From: Paramesorhizobium salinisoli
Lineage (GTDB): Bacteria > Pseudomonadota > Alphaproteobacteria > Rhizobiales > Rhizobiaceae
Assembly (NCBI RefSeq): GCF_003335045.1
Contig: NZ_QOZG01000015.1
Span: forward strand, 1-54,028
DNA length: 54,028 nucleotides
Reading direction: 5' to 3'
Shown: piece after piece, positions 43,475-52,889 of the stretch
Layout of the letters: the number at the start of each line of letters is the position of its first letter
Position numbering within the stretch: position 1 is the stretch's first letter
The notes under the pieces: model-generated
Seen by the model: only the letters and a program-made list of their open reading frames with translations
What the model was told of the DNA's origin: nothing
Databases searched by the model: none
Translations under genes and position numbers: made by a program

Positions 43475-44242
43475 ATGAGTGAAGCCAGCAAGCGCATCGT
43501 CATTGTCACCGGAGCGGGCATCGGCATCGGCGAAGCGACGGCGAGCGCCTTCGGCGCTTCGGGCGATCATGTCGTCGTCACCGACGTGCTGAAGGATGAG
43601 GGCGCGGCCGTTGCCGAAGCGATCCGCGCCTGCGGCGGTTCGGCCGAATTCCACGCCTATGACGTGCGCTCGACGGAAGCGACCGAGAGGCTCGTCTCCG
43701 ACATCCTTGCCCGCCACGGCCAGATCGACGTCATCGTCGCCAATGCCGGCATTGCCCATCGCGCTCGGCTTGACGAACTGAGCGACGACAAGTGGGACAT
43801 GACCTTCGATATCGATCTCAAGGGCATCTTCCGGCTCGCCCGTGCAGCCGCCCCGTCAATGCGGGTGCGCAAGCGTGGCGCGATCATCGCGCTCTCCTCG
43901 ATCATGGGCGTCGCCTATGGCTGGGACGAGCATGTGCATTATTCCGCCGCCAAGTCCGGCGTGGTCGGCCTCGTGCGAGGTCTCGCGGTGGAGCTTGCAG
44001 CCGACGGCATCCGGGTCAACGGCGTGGCGCCGGGTTACATCCGCACGGCGCAGCTCCTGTCCAGGGAAAACTCACTGGGCCCGGAAGGCGCGGAAAAGGC
44101 CGCGGCCTTCATCCCGATGGGCCGTCTAGGCACTCCCTCGGACATCGCGGATGTCATCGCATTTCTGGCGTCGAACGGCGCGAGATACATGACCGGCCAG
44201 GTACTGGTCGTGGACGGAGGCCTCCTCGTGGGGCGCTACTGA
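43475..44242 (+). CDS. Short-chain dehydrogenase/reductase
   Basis: This 255-residue SDR has cofactor motif VTGAGIGIGEATA, VANAGIAHRARL, the catalytic segment HYSAAKSGVVGLVRGLAVELA and the usual C-terminal TGQVLVVDGG. The ATG at 43475 has AGGATG upstream; the open frame further 5' overlaps the preceding gene. It is about the size and layout of the SDR before it but clearly different in sequence, so the two probably act on different intermediates. Confidence 0.9.
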   Translation: MSEASKRIVIVTGAGIGIGEATASAFGASGDHVVVTDVLKDEGAAVAEAIRACGGSAEFHAYDVRSTEATERLVSDILARHGQIDVIVANAGIAHRARLDELSDDKWDMTFDIDLKGIFRLARAAAPSMRVRKRGAIIALSSIMGVAYGWDEHVHYSAAKSGVVGLVRGLAVELAADGIRVNGVAPGYIRTAQLLSRENSLGPEGAEKAAAFIPMGRLGTPSDIADVIAFLASNGARYMTGQVLVVDGGLLVGRY

Positions 44243-44352
44243 CGCTTGATTTCCGCCGCGGCGAATGGGGCCTGCGACGGCGACGCGCGTTGACGACAGG
44301 AAGCTTCGGCACCGCCGGAGCTATGGGGAACCAAAAAACTGGAGAGAAGAAA

Positions 44353-45585
44353 ATGTCGAACATGGAACTCAATCGCCGCTCGCTTCTGAAGCGGTCCGCC
44401 GGCATGATGGCACTGGCCATCGGCGGCGGCACCCCCTTCTTATCCTCGCGCAATGCCTATGCCCAGGCTGCCGATCTCGCCCACCAGCAGTTGCGCACCA
44501 TCGGCCTTTCGGTGACGGTGCAGGAACGTATCCTCGAGCAGTTCAAGGCAGCCTCCGGCGTCGGCATGACGTCCGGCACCGCCGCGACTTTCCCGGATGC
44601 CCAGACCAAGATCCTGTCGGGCTCCAAGGATTATGACTGCTGGGAAATCATCGCCGAGCGTTTGCCGGCCATCGTAATGACCAACAATGTCGAGCCGCTT
44701 CCAGCCGCCTCGTTGAAGAACTGGGCCAATATCCGCGATACCTTTACCACCCCATCCGACAAATGGGATCGCAAGTCGCAGATCGTCGGCCAGATCTGGG
44801 TCGACGAAGGCCAGACCACGCTGAACATGGTTCCGGCCGTCTATAACTACGACTCCATCGGCTACAACCCGGATGTGGTTTCGGCCGAGGAAGCAAACAC
44901 CTGGGCATCGATCTTCGATCCCAAATGGAAGGGCAAGTCGGGTCTCAACACCGATCCCCTCATCGCCTTTGGCCAGGCCATCATGGCGATGAACTCCCTC
45001 GGCCTCTCCAACGTCGCCAATCCGGGTAACCCGACCATAGCCGAAATCGACGAAGCCGCAGCCTTCCTCGTTTCAAAGAAGAAGGAAGGCCAGTTCCGTG
45101 CACTCTGGGGCGATTTCGGTGAACTCGTCAATCTGATGGCCTCGGGCGAAATGGTGGTCTGCGACGCCTGGCAACCGGCCGTCATGGCCGTCAAGGCGCA
45201 GGGCAAGCCCTGCAAATATGCCGTACCGAAAGAAGGCTATCGCGGCTGGGCCATCGGTCCGTCGATGATCGCGGGCACCACCAACAAGGATGCCGTTATC
45301 GCCTATGCCGACTACTGGCTTTCGGGCGAGCCGGGCATCACGGTGTCGGAGCAGGGCTACTACTCGCCGTCGACCAACATCCAGAATGTCATGGCCCCGG
45401 AAAAATACGCCTTCTGGTACGAAGGCAAGCCATGGGTCGGCGCGGAGGAGCGCGGCATCAAGGAAGGCGATCTGCGCGATGGCGGCTCGCTGGAAGACCG
45501 CGCCAAGAACGTCGCCTACTGGCATCAGTGGCCGGTTGAATACGACCACCTCATCCAGAAGTGGGACGAATTCCTGAACGCCTGA
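44353..45585 (+). CDS. PotD-like periplasmic substrate-binding protein
   Basis: This 410-residue extracellular solute-binding protein has a Tat-like signal (NRRSLLKRSAGMMALAIGGG, cleavage after AYAQA). The mature part has DCWEIIAERLPAIVMTNNVEP, NYDSIGYNPDVVSAEEANTWASIFDPKWKGK and a C-terminal YWHQWPVEYDHLIQKWDEFL. GGAGAGAAG before ATG 44353 decides the start. It is the binding protein of the importer encoded just upstream. Confidence 0.9.
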   Translation: MSNMELNRRSLLKRSAGMMALAIGGGTPFLSSRNAYAQAADLAHQQLRTIGLSVTVQERILEQFKAASGVGMTSGTAATFPDAQTKILSGSKDYDCWEIIAERLPAIVMTNNVEPLPAASLKNWANIRDTFTTPSDKWDRKSQIVGQIWVDEGQTTLNMVPAVYNYDSIGYNPDVVSAEEANTWASIFDPKWKGKSGLNTDPLIAFGQAIMAMNSLGLSNVANPGNPTIAEIDEAAAFLVSKKKEGQFRALWGDFGELVNLMASGEMVVCDAWQPAVMAVKAQGKPCKYAVPKEGYRGWAIGPSMIAGTTNKDAVIAYADYWLSGEPGITVSEQGYYSPSTNIQNVMAPEKYAFWYEGKPWVGAEERGIKEGDLRDGGSLEDRAKNVAYWHQWPVEYDHLIQKWDEFLNA

Positions 45586-45658
45586 TCGAAAGCCTTCATC
45601 CGGGCTGTCTTCGGGCGACCCGGATGCCTTACGACCGCCCGACCGGAGACAAGAATCC

Positions 45659-46777
45659 ATGAGCTACGACCTCGAACTGATCGATGTCGGCAAGGTCTAT
45701 GACAATGGCACCACTGCCGTCAGCGAATTCAGCCTCGCCATCACCAGGGGCGAGTTCATCGCCTTCCTTGGACCTTCCGGCTGCGGGAAGACGACGACGC
45801 TGCGCATGATCGCCGGTTTCGAGAGCATCACCTCCGGCGACATGATGATCAAGGGCGTGCGGATGAACGACATTCCTCCCCAGCATCGCCCGACTTCGAC
45901 GATTTTCCAGAACTACGCCCTGTTCCCGCATATGAGCGTACGCCGCAATATCGGCTACGGGCTGGAGGTGAAGGGCATGTCCAAAGCCGAGCGCGACGCC
46001 AAGGTGGACCGCATCATCGCCACCCTCGGGCTCGAGGACATTGCCGAACGCAAGCCGGAAAAGCTCTCCGGTGGACAGCGCCAGCGCATCGCGCTCGCCC
46101 GCGGCCTCGTGGTGGAGCCGGATATCCTGCTCCTCGACGAGCCGCTCGGCGCGCTCGACGCCAATTTGCGCAAGGCGATCCAGAGCGAACTCAAGCTCCT
46201 GCAAAAGACGCTCAACGTTACCTTTATCTTCGTCACCCATGCCCAATCGGAAGCGCTAGCGCTTTCCGATCGTGTGGTGGTGATGAACCAGGGCCGCGTC
46301 GAGCAGATCAGCCCGCCGCACCAGCTCTATACACGGCCGGACACGCCCTTCGTTGCCCAGTTCATTGGCCGCAACACGATCTTCTCAGGCGCCATCGATG
46401 ACCGTCAGGGCGATGTGGCGCGGATCTCGACCCTGGCCGGCACGCTCTGCGGTCGCTGGAATGGCCAGGGCGGCGGTTGCATCCGGGGCGGCAGGGTCAA
46501 TCTCGTCGTCCCGGCGGAAGCAATCGAAGTGCATGCTGGCGAGGGTACCGCCCGTGAGGAGATCGCCCTCAGATATGACGGCAACCTCATCGATGCGAAG
46601 CTCACCGGCTTCGCCGTCGTCGGCCATGTCTCGCATCTCACCGCCACGCTCGACGACGGTCGGCAGGTGTCGCTCGAGGCGCATATCGACAAATACCAGC
46701 CCGGACGCTTCGCTGTCGGGTCCCGCATCGTCCTGTCGTGGAACCCGACCGAAGCCACGGTTATCCCGGCCCCCTGA
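45659..46777 (+). CDS. PotA-like ABC ATPase with complete motifs
   Basis: This 372-residue ATPase has Walker [15 protein letters not shown]-loop [10 protein letters not shown], signature [14 protein letters not shown], Walker [12 protein letters not shown] and switch [14 protein letters not shown] with its histidine. A TOBE-type regulatory domain follows from about residue 245. It is the second ATPase of the cluster; the first, at 39815, lacks the switch histidine. They may form a mixed dimer, or this one may be the main motor. Confidence 0.92.
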   Translation: MSYDLELIDVGKVYDNGTTAVSEFSLAITRGEFIAFLGPSGCGKTTTLRMIAGFESITSGDMMIKGVRMNDIPPQHRPTSTIFQNYALFPHMSVRRNIGYGLEVKGMSKAERDAKVDRIIATLGLEDIAERKPEKLSGGQRQRIALARGLVVEPDILLLDEPLGALDANLRKAIQSELKLLQKTLNVTFIFVTHAQSEALALSDRVVVMNQGRVEQISPPHQLYTRPDTPFVAQFIGRNTIFSGAIDDRQGDVARISTLAGTLCGRWNGQGGGCIRGGRVNLVVPAEAIEVHAGEGTAREEIALRYDGNLIDAKLTGFAVVGHVSHLTATLDDGRQVSLEAHIDKYQPGRFAVGSRIVLSWNPTEATVIPAP

Positions 46778-46806
46778 TCCTCATTCACAAACGGAGACAT
46801 TGCACC

Positions 46807-47685
46807 ATGGCAAAGGAAATCTTCTGCAGTTTCGGCATCGACGTCGATGCCGTCGCCGGCTGGCTCGGCTCCTATGGCGGCGAGGATTCGCCGGACGATA
46901 TCTCGCGCGGCCTGTTTGCCGGTGAAGTCGGCAGCCCGCGCCTGTTGAAGCTGTTCCAACGCTTCGGCATCAAGACGACCTGGTTCATTCCCGGCCACTC
47001 GATCGAGACCTTCCCCGAGCAGATGCAGGCTGTCGCCGATGCCGGTCACGAAATCGGCATTCATGGCTATACTCATGAAAATCCGATCGCGATGACTCGC
47101 GAACAGGAAACCGAAGTTCTCGACAAATGCATCGATCTCGTCACCAAGCTCTCCGGCAAGCGCCCGACCGGCTACGTGGCGCCGTGGTGGGAATTCTCGA
47201 ATGTCACCAACGAGCTGCTGCTCGAACGCGGCATCAAATACGACCACTCGCTGATGCACAATGACTTCACGCCCTATCGCGTGCGGGTCGGCGACCGCTG
47301 GACCAAGATCGACTATTCTAGGAAGCCCTCGGAATGGATGGTGCCATTGAAGCGGGGACGGGAAACCGATCTCATCGAAATCCCCGCCTCCTGGTATCTC
47401 GACGATCTGCCGCCGATGATGTTCATCAAGAAGGCGCCGAACAGCCACGGCTTCGTGAACCCGCATGACATAGAACAAATGTGGCGAGACCAGTTCGATT
47501 GGGTCTATCGTGAAATGGACTATGCGGTGTTTCCAATCACCATCCACCCTGATGTCGCCGGTCGTCCGCAGGTTTTGATGATGCTCGAACGACTCTACGG
47601 CTATATGATCAAACATCCCGGCGTGAAGTTCGCGACGATGAACGAGATCGCCGACGACTTCAATGCGCGCCTCCCACGCAAGTGA
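46807..47685 (+). CDS. Polysaccharide-deacetylase-family hydrolase, cyclic-imidase/HpPgdA-like
   Basis: This 292-residue enzyme has the NodB/deacetylase fold: [43 protein letters not shown], then [13 protein letters not shown] and [20 protein letters not shown]. Metal ligands expected from the family are Asp14, His86 and His90. This sequence type matches bacterial cyclic imidases and Helicobacter pylori HP0310 more than true chitin or peptidoglycan deacetylases, and there is no signal peptide, so it acts in the cytoplasm. A likely reaction is opening of a cyclic imide to a half-amide. ATG 46807 is chosen over an upstream in-frame ATG. Confidence 0.82.
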   Translation: MAKEIFCSFGIDVDAVAGWLGSYGGEDSPDDISRGLFAGEVGSPRLLKLFQRFGIKTTWFIPGHSIETFPEQMQAVADAGHEIGIHGYTHENPIAMTREQETEVLDKCIDLVTKLSGKRPTGYVAPWWEFSNVTNELLLERGIKYDHSLMHNDFTPYRVRVGDRWTKIDYSRKPSEWMVPLKRGRETDLIEIPASWYLDDLPPMMFIKKAPNSHGFVNPHDIEQMWRDQFDWVYREMDYAVFPITIHPDVAGRPQVLMMLERLYGYMIKHPGVKFATMNEIADDFNARLPRK

Positions 47686-47750
47686 CACTCCCGGTCAGGG
47701 CGCATGCCGGTATTGGCCGCGCTCCGACCGGCTCCTGGAAAGGCGGAATC

Positions 47751-48083
47751 ATGTGCTCCCTCTGCGGTATTCTCGGCGGCAACGAACATTGGGCCGACGC
47801 CGTGGCGCGTCCGGGTGTCTATACGCGCAACCATGAGCGGGTCGATCGCCGTCGCGAGCGGGCCCGTCGCGTCAGCGCGGCCAATATCATTCTCGCCTCC
47901 TTCGCCCTGCAGCTTTCTGACTGGCAGGGCGCTGCCTTCCTGCTCTCCTCGCGCACAGGCAAGACCGATGTCATCGAGGAGCTCGGCCATCTCTGGCCGG
48001 CTGCTGAGGCGATGATCGGCCGTGGCTGCGATCCGCTGGACGAAGCTCTAATCGAACGCATGGAGGGCCTGCGACATGGCTGA
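47751..48083 (+). CDS. Small CxxC protein preceding CobW
   Basis: This 110-residue protein begins MCSLCGILGGNEHWADAV, with Cys2 and Cys5 forming a CxxC, and continues with a basic stretch (NHERVDRRRERARRVSAAN) and a helical C-terminal half. I do not recognise a named domain. It overlaps the CobW gene by eight bases. The CxxC next to a metallochaperone GTPase suggests metal binding or redox, or a partner that docks to CobW. AAGGCGGA precedes the ATG. Function unknown. Confidence 0.7.
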   Translation: MCSLCGILGGNEHWADAVARPGVYTRNHERVDRRRERARRVSAANIILASFALQLSDWQGAAFLLSSRTGKTDVIEELGHLWPAAEAMIGRGCDPLDEALIERMEGLRHG

Positions 48084-49122
48084 TCTGTTCGATGCCGTCG
48101 CGATTCCCGCCTTTACGCCCGTCAACCTGCTCACAGGCTTTCTCGGCTCCGGCAAGACGACGCTGCTCTCCCGCCTGCTGAAGGACCCCGCGCTCGGCGA
48201 TGCCGCGGTGCTGATCAACGAATTCGGTGAAGTCGGGCTCGATCATCATCTCGTTGAGCGGCTGGATGACAATATGGTGCTGCTGCAATCGGGCTGTCTT
48301 TGCTGTACGGTGCGCGGCGAACTGGCCGACGCCATCCGCGACCTGCATGCCAGGCGTGAGCGAGGGGAGATCCCGCCCTTCCGCCGCATCGTCGTCGAGA
48401 GCACGGGCCTTGCCGACCCCTTTCCGGTGCTCTCCACCATCAAGGCCGATCCGGTCCTGCGCCATCATTTCCGCCCCGGCAATGTCATCACCACCGTCGA
48501 TGCGGTAAACGGCCTCAGCCAGTTCGACACCTACGTGGAATCGAACAGGCAGGCGGCGATTGCCGACCGGCTGGTGATCACCAAGATCGACCTCGCCGGC
48601 GAGGATGCATGCAGCGATCTTATCGCACGGCTCGCGGTGTTGAACCCCGATGCGCCAGTCGTCGATGCCTGCGATGGCGCGCTCGATCTCGCCGCCTTGG
48701 TCATCGAGGATGACGTGCCGCGCGCGGCTACCCTGCAGTCATCCTCGGGCTTCTACTGCGATGCGCAGCAGTCGCTCCCCGCCGCCGGCCGCGCCCACAG
48801 CGCCGATTTCCGCTCGCTGTTCATCATTGTCGATCAGCCGGTCGACTGGACGGCCTTCGGTCTGTGGATGACGATGCTGCTCAACCGCCATGGCGACAAG
48901 GTGATCCGCGTCAAGGGCATCCTCAATATCGAGGGCGAGGAAACGCCCGTCGCTATCCATGGTGTCCAGCATCTTGTCCATACGCCGGTGCACATGCAGG
49001 CCTGGCCGGGCGACGATCGCAGGTCGAAGATCGTCTTTATTGTTGACGGGCTCGATGGCAATTTGCTGAAACGATCTTTCGAAGCCTTCGCCGTCGCGCG
49101 CCGCGCGGCTGAAGTCGCATGA
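48076..49122 (+). CDS. CobW/COG0523-family GTPase (putative metallochaperone)
   Basis: This 348-residue G3E GTPase has P-loop GFLGSGKTTLLSRLL (residues 21-35), NEFGEVGLDHHLV, the metal-binding motif CLCCTVRGEL (Cys74, Cys76, Cys77) and ITKIDLAG as G4. The C-terminal CobW domain contains TPVHMQAWPGDDRRSKIVFIV. Family members insert or supply zinc, cobalt, nickel or iron to partner enzymes. In this island the likely client is a metal enzyme such as the deacetylase-fold imidase. It is co-translated with the CxxC protein. Confidence 0.9.
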   Translation: MADLFDAVAIPAFTPVNLLTGFLGSGKTTLLSRLLKDPALGDAAVLINEFGEVGLDHHLVERLDDNMVLLQSGCLCCTVRGELADAIRDLHARRERGEIPPFRRIVVESTGLADPFPVLSTIKADPVLRHHFRPGNVITTVDAVNGLSQFDTYVESNRQAAIADRLVITKIDLAGEDACSDLIARLAVLNPDAPVVDACDGALDLAALVIEDDVPRAATLQSSSGFYCDAQQSLPAAGRAHSADFRSLFIIVDQPVDWTAFGLWMTMLLNRHGDKVIRVKGILNIEGEETPVAIHGVQHLVHTPVHMQAWPGDDRRSKIVFIVDGLDGNLLKRSFEAFAVARRAAEVA

Positions 49123-49179
49123 GCGCCTCGGCGAGATGACAGGCGCGCAGCTGCTGATCAAGGACAATGATACTCCGCA

Positions 49180-50397
49180 ATGAACAAGCATTCCCGGTCA
49201 GAGCTTGCCGCACCGGCGCTGAACACCAAGGGCCGTCCGGTCCTGCGCGTGCTCGGCACCGCCATTTCGCTGCTCGAGGAGCTGCGCCTGCGCTCGCAGG
49301 CCGATCTCGGCATTGATGTCGTTTTCGATAATAACGATTTCCTCACCACCCAGCATAAGGCGGCGCAGGACCCGGCGAGCTACGATATCTACGACCAGTG
49401 CTTCCATAATCTCGATATCGTCTGGTATTGGCGTGCCGTGCAGCCGATCGACCTGCGCCGCATAACCCTGTGGGGCGAGGTCAATGACCTGACCAAGGCC
49501 GGCCATATCGGCCCGAACCCACGCATGGGGCAGGGCGATGTACCAGTGAAGAAGCTGTTCGTGCAGCCCAATCTTGCGCTCGGCGACCAGCCGACCGGTA
49601 TGATCTCGATGCTGCCGACCACTCATAATTTTGACAGTTTCGCCTATCGCACCGATGCCGTTTCCAACGCGGCGGAGATGTCGAGTTGGGCGAGCCTGCT
49701 GGACGAGAAATGGGCTGGGCGTGCGGCCCTCGTCGACGAGCCGGCGATCGGCATCTTCGATGCGGCGCTCGCCGCCCGCGCCGCCGGCCTCATGAGTTTC
49801 CGCAATCTCGGCAACATGACCGTCGATGAGATCGATCGTCTGATCGACATTCTCGAAGAGCACAAGCGAGCCGGCTTCTTCCGCAGCTTCTGGCGCACCG
49901 CCGAGGATGCCGCCAAGCTGATGGTGCAGGGCCAGACCGATATCCAAAGCATGTGGTCGACCGGCATCAACATCCTCTCCGGGCAAGGTGTGCCGGTGGA
50001 GCAGGCCGTGCCGGCGGAAGGTTATCGCGCCTGGCATGGCGGCCTCTGTCTGTCCCGCCATCTCGACGGCCGCATGATGGATGTCGCCTATGAGTATCTC
50101 AACTGGTGGATCTCCGGCTGGCCCGGCGCCGTGGTGGCCCGTCAAGGCTATTACATCTCGACGCCGGAGCGCTCCCGCGCTTTTATGACGGCGGAGGAGT
50201 GGGATTACTGGTATTGCGGTTTGCCGGCCTGGGCCGATCTCCCTGGCCCCGACGGCTCGATCCGCATCAAGAAGGGTTGGGTGCGCAGCGGTGGCTCCTA
50301 TTGGCAGCGGGCCAACAACATAGCCGTCTGGAACACCACCATGGATGAACACAATTATCTCGTCCGGCGCTGGATGAAGCTCGTTGGGCGGTCGTGA
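49180..50397 (+). CDS. PotD-like binding-protein homologue without a signal peptide
   Basis: This 405-residue protein has the same fold type as the 44353 product: LRVLGTAISLLEELRLRSQAD at the start of the domain, YDIYDQCFHNLDIVW, THNFDSFAYRTDAV and MKLVGRS at the end. The N-terminus (MNKHSRSELAAPALNTKG) is short, charged and has no hydrophobic stretch or twin arginine, so the protein appears to stay in the cytoplasm unless the true start is missed. It could be a cytoplasmic substrate carrier or sensor. The start is uncertain because no strong ribosome site is seen. Confidence 0.8.
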   Translation: MNKHSRSELAAPALNTKGRPVLRVLGTAISLLEELRLRSQADLGIDVVFDNNDFLTTQHKAAQDPASYDIYDQCFHNLDIVWYWRAVQPIDLRRITLWGEVNDLTKAGHIGPNPRMGQGDVPVKKLFVQPNLALGDQPTGMISMLPTTHNFDSFAYRTDAVSNAAEMSSWASLLDEKWAGRAALVDEPAIGIFDAALAARAAGLMSFRNLGNMTVDEIDRLIDILEEHKRAGFFRSFWRTAEDAAKLMVQGQTDIQSMWSTGINILSGQGVPVEQAVPAEGYRAWHGGLCLSRHLDGRMMDVAYEYLNWWISGWPGAVVARQGYYISTPERSRAFMTAEEWDYWYCGLPAWADLPGPDGSIRIKKGWVRSGGSYWQRANNIAVWNTTMDEHNYLVRRWMKLVGRS

Positions 50398-50409
50398 AGG
50401 AGAATGCAG

Positions 50410-51774
50410 ATGTCCATCCCTATCCGTGGCCATTCCATCGCTTCGCTGGCGCCTGGCCTGCAATCCGGCGCTATTGATCCGGTCATGCTGGCCGAGGAAA
50501 CCTTCGCGGCGATCCGCGCCCATGACGATCCGGCCATTTTCGTCAGCCTCACGGAAGAACGCGCCTATGTAGAAGCGCGCGCCGCCGCCGCTCGGCTGAA
50601 AGCCGGGCGCTCGCTCGGCCTGCTCGACGGCATCCCGATTGCCTGGAAGGACTTGTTCGATATCGAAGGCACGGTCACCACCGCCGGCTCCGTCGTGTTA
50701 TCAGATAACGCTCCGGCCAGGGCCGATGCCGCTGTCGTGGCGGCGCTGAAGGCGGCCGGCATGATAGCAATCGGCCGGCTCAACATGAGCGAATTCGCCT
50801 TTTCCGGCCTCGGCATCAACCCGCATTATGGCACCCCGAAAAACCCGAACAGCACCGATGGCCATCGCCTGCCGGGCGGCTCGTCCTCCGGTTCGGGCGT
50901 CGCCGTCGCGGCAGGCCTCGTGCCTGTCTCGATCGGCAGCGATACGGGTGGCTCGATCCGCATTCCCGCTGCCTTCAATGGCATCGTCGGCTACAAGGCG
51001 ACGCGCGGGCGCTACAGCATGGAGGGCGTCTATCCGCTCGCTACCAGCCTCGATTCGCTTGGTCCCCTCTGCCGCACCGTGCAGGACGCCGTCTGGGTCG
51101 ATGCCGCCATGCGCGGCTTCACCGCGCCCCAGGTGAGGAGGGCTGCGATCAGTGACCTTCGCTTCGTCATTCCCGAGACCATCTTTTTCGACGATGCGGG
51201 GCCGGAGGTCATCGCAAGCTTCGAGGCTGTCGTCGCTCGCCTCGTCAAGGCGGGTGCGAGGGTCCGCCGGCAGGCTTTCCCGCAATTTGACGAGCTTTTC
51301 GCCATGATGGCAAAGCGCGGCGCACTCGTCACCGCGGAAGCCTATGCGCTTCACGAAGAGCGCCTGAAGGGCGAGGCCTCGCGCCGAATGGATCACCGTG
51401 TCGTTGCCCGTGCACGGCTCGGTGAAAAGATCTCGATGGTCGACTATGTCACCACGCTGGCGACCCGCCGCCGCATGATCTCCCGGATGGAGCAGGAGAT
51501 CGCAAGCGACGAACTGCTGCTCTCGCCGACGGTGCCGCATGTTGCACCGCATGTTGCTCCGTTGCTTGAAAGTGACGATGCCTTCTTTGCAATGAACGCC
51601 AAGACGCTGCGCAACACATTGATCGGCAATTTCCTCGACTGGTGTGGTGTTTCTCTGCCCATTGGCCCTGGAATTGCGGGGATGCCGATCGGGCTTCTGC
51701 TATCAGGCCTGCCCAATCGCGACGAACCGGTGCTTGGCGCGTCGCTCGCCGTGGAACAGTTGCTTGGCAGCTGA
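50410..51774 (+). CDS. Amidase-signature-family hydrolase
   Basis: This 454-residue amidase has the full catalytic triad: Lys80 (IPIAWKDLFD), Ser158 (LPGGSSSGSG) and nucleophile Ser182 (GSDTGGSIRIPAAFNG). Members hydrolyse amides such as half-amides, allophanate or aminoacyl-tRNA amides; a GatA role is unlikely because gatB/gatC are absent here. In this island it could act on the half-amide made by the imidase. AAGGAG seven bases before ATG 50410 favours it over the ATG at 50404. It is the last gene of the island. Confidence 0.9.
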   Translation: MSIPIRGHSIASLAPGLQSGAIDPVMLAEETFAAIRAHDDPAIFVSLTEERAYVEARAAAARLKAGRSLGLLDGIPIAWKDLFDIEGTVTTAGSVVLSDNAPARADAAVVAALKAAGMIAIGRLNMSEFAFSGLGINPHYGTPKNPNSTDGHRLPGGSSSGSGVAVAAGLVPVSIGSDTGGSIRIPAAFNGIVGYKATRGRYSMEGVYPLATSLDSLGPLCRTVQDAVWVDAAMRGFTAPQVRRAAISDLRFVIPETIFFDDAGPEVIASFEAVVARLVKAGARVRRQAFPQFDELFAMMAKRGALVTAEAYALHEERLKGEASRRMDHRVVARARLGEKISMVDYVTTLATRRRMISRMEQEIASDELLLSPTVPHVAPHVAPLLESDDAFFAMNAKTLRNTLIGNFLDWCGVSLPIGPGIAGMPIGLLLSGLPNRDEPVLGASLAVEQLLGS

Positions 51775-51935
51775 CTCGTATGGATCATCGGATCGATCTC
51801 ATCGAGGCGAGAGATGATTAGTCGCAAGGGTGGGTCATTACATTATAGAACGGCGACTTAGCGCCGGCCTCTCGGTCATACAGACATCACGTGGCTGATT
51901 CCAAAAACCGACGTTCGTTCATGTCGTGCAGGCGT

Positions 51936-52592
51936 TCACTGCTTCTCCAGTAGCGCTTCGAAATCGGCCGCCTTGCGGACCTCGCCCATCAAGGCGTCGA
52001 GGATGGGCTCCTTCCTCCGGACCCGCAGCAGGTCTTCAGACGTCCGCCTATCTACTTACAGCACGTCGCAATAGGCGGCGAGCACCGCCAGATGACGATC
52101 GTGCAGGTCGCTGCCCGGCAGCTTCTCCCTCGGCTGACGATGCGCCTGGATCGCCTCCTCAATCGCGAAGCTCGGGATCAGGTTCATCGACACATTTTTC
52201 ATGTCGGCAAATGACCGACCGGTCACCTCGGCCGCCACCCACAGCTGGCTACGGAAATAACCGAGGCGCATCAGGTCACCGATGACGCACTCTTCGCGGA
52301 CCTCGGCTTCGTCCACACCCTGGCTGGTCAGGGCCGACACCAGCAGGTCGCGAACGGTCGCGATGCTACCAAGGTCCGCATCCTTGAGCGCGACGACGAC
52401 TTTGGCCGCCCGGTCGATGGTCATCGAACCCCTGGTTGCGATCAGGTCGAAATCGTTATTGTCGACGGCTCCCAGCAGTTCACGCGGGCTGATCCGTGGC
52501 GCCAATGCGGACACCAAATCGTTGTACCGCAGGCCGCTGCCACGCAGCGTTTCGGTCATCGCACTTGCGAACGCCTCCGCCTGGCCGCCGCA
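51936..52592 (-). pseudogene. Unrecognised gene interrupted by a nonsense codon and truncated at its 5' end
   Basis: A minus-strand frame runs from 52592 to a TAA at 52056-52058 and then continues in the same frame for 40 more codons to a TGA at 51936-51938. Read through the TAA it ends AAYCDVL-X-VDRRTSEDLLRVRRKEP, a natural-looking sequence in which X would most easily be Tyr (TAC to TAA). The upstream side starts abruptly at a TGA, with GGQAEAFASAMTETLRGSG as the first coding residues, so the N-terminus is lost. I do not recognise the family; the HDRHLAVLAAYCDVL tail has the look of a nuclease- or toxin-like fold, but this is weak. Confidence 0.55.
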
Positions 52593-52599
52593 TCACGTC

Positions 52600-52875
52600 A
52601 ATTCGAATGCGGGGGCTGAGCACGTGGTCGAGGCGCGTGGCGGCCCCCTGGCGGAAAGTCTTGATGAGATGATCGACGATGACAGGTGCGAGCCCTTCGG
52701 AGGGTTCGTCCAGAAGCACGGCCTTGGTGTTGGTGTAGTAGTTGAAGGCGTGGATCGAGGGCAAGTCGAAATCATCCGGGAAGGGCTTGCGATAGGCAGC
52801 CACCCACTCAACCCACATCGGGTCTTCGTTGAGATCGGCGATCGGGCCGGCCGCAAGCATTCCTTCCATCAGGCG
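52600..52875 (-). pseudogene. Chimeric scrap of branched-chain amino-acid ABC transporter genes
   Basis: On the minus strand a periplasmic-binding-protein piece (about 52720-52875: MEGMLAAGPIADLNEDPMW and YRKPFPDDFDLPSIHAFNYY) is joined in frame to a LivF ATPase piece (about 52650-52719: LLDEPSEGLAPVIVDHL). These parts belong to different proteins, so the join is a deletion or recombination scar. Neither part has a start or full domain. Confidence 0.6.
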
Positions 52876-52889
52876 CTGGTGCGGACCGC

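Noticed and set aside
46807-47685. Nodulation or peptidoglycan/chitin deacetylase
   Set aside because: There is no export signal, and the sequence pattern ([20 protein letters not shown]) is that of the cyclic imidase/HP0310 group; neighbours are catabolic, not cell-wall genes.
46405-47688. 427-codon minus-strand frame across the second ATPase and the imidase-like gene
   Set aside because: It spans two well-supported plus-strand genes and has no domain of its own.
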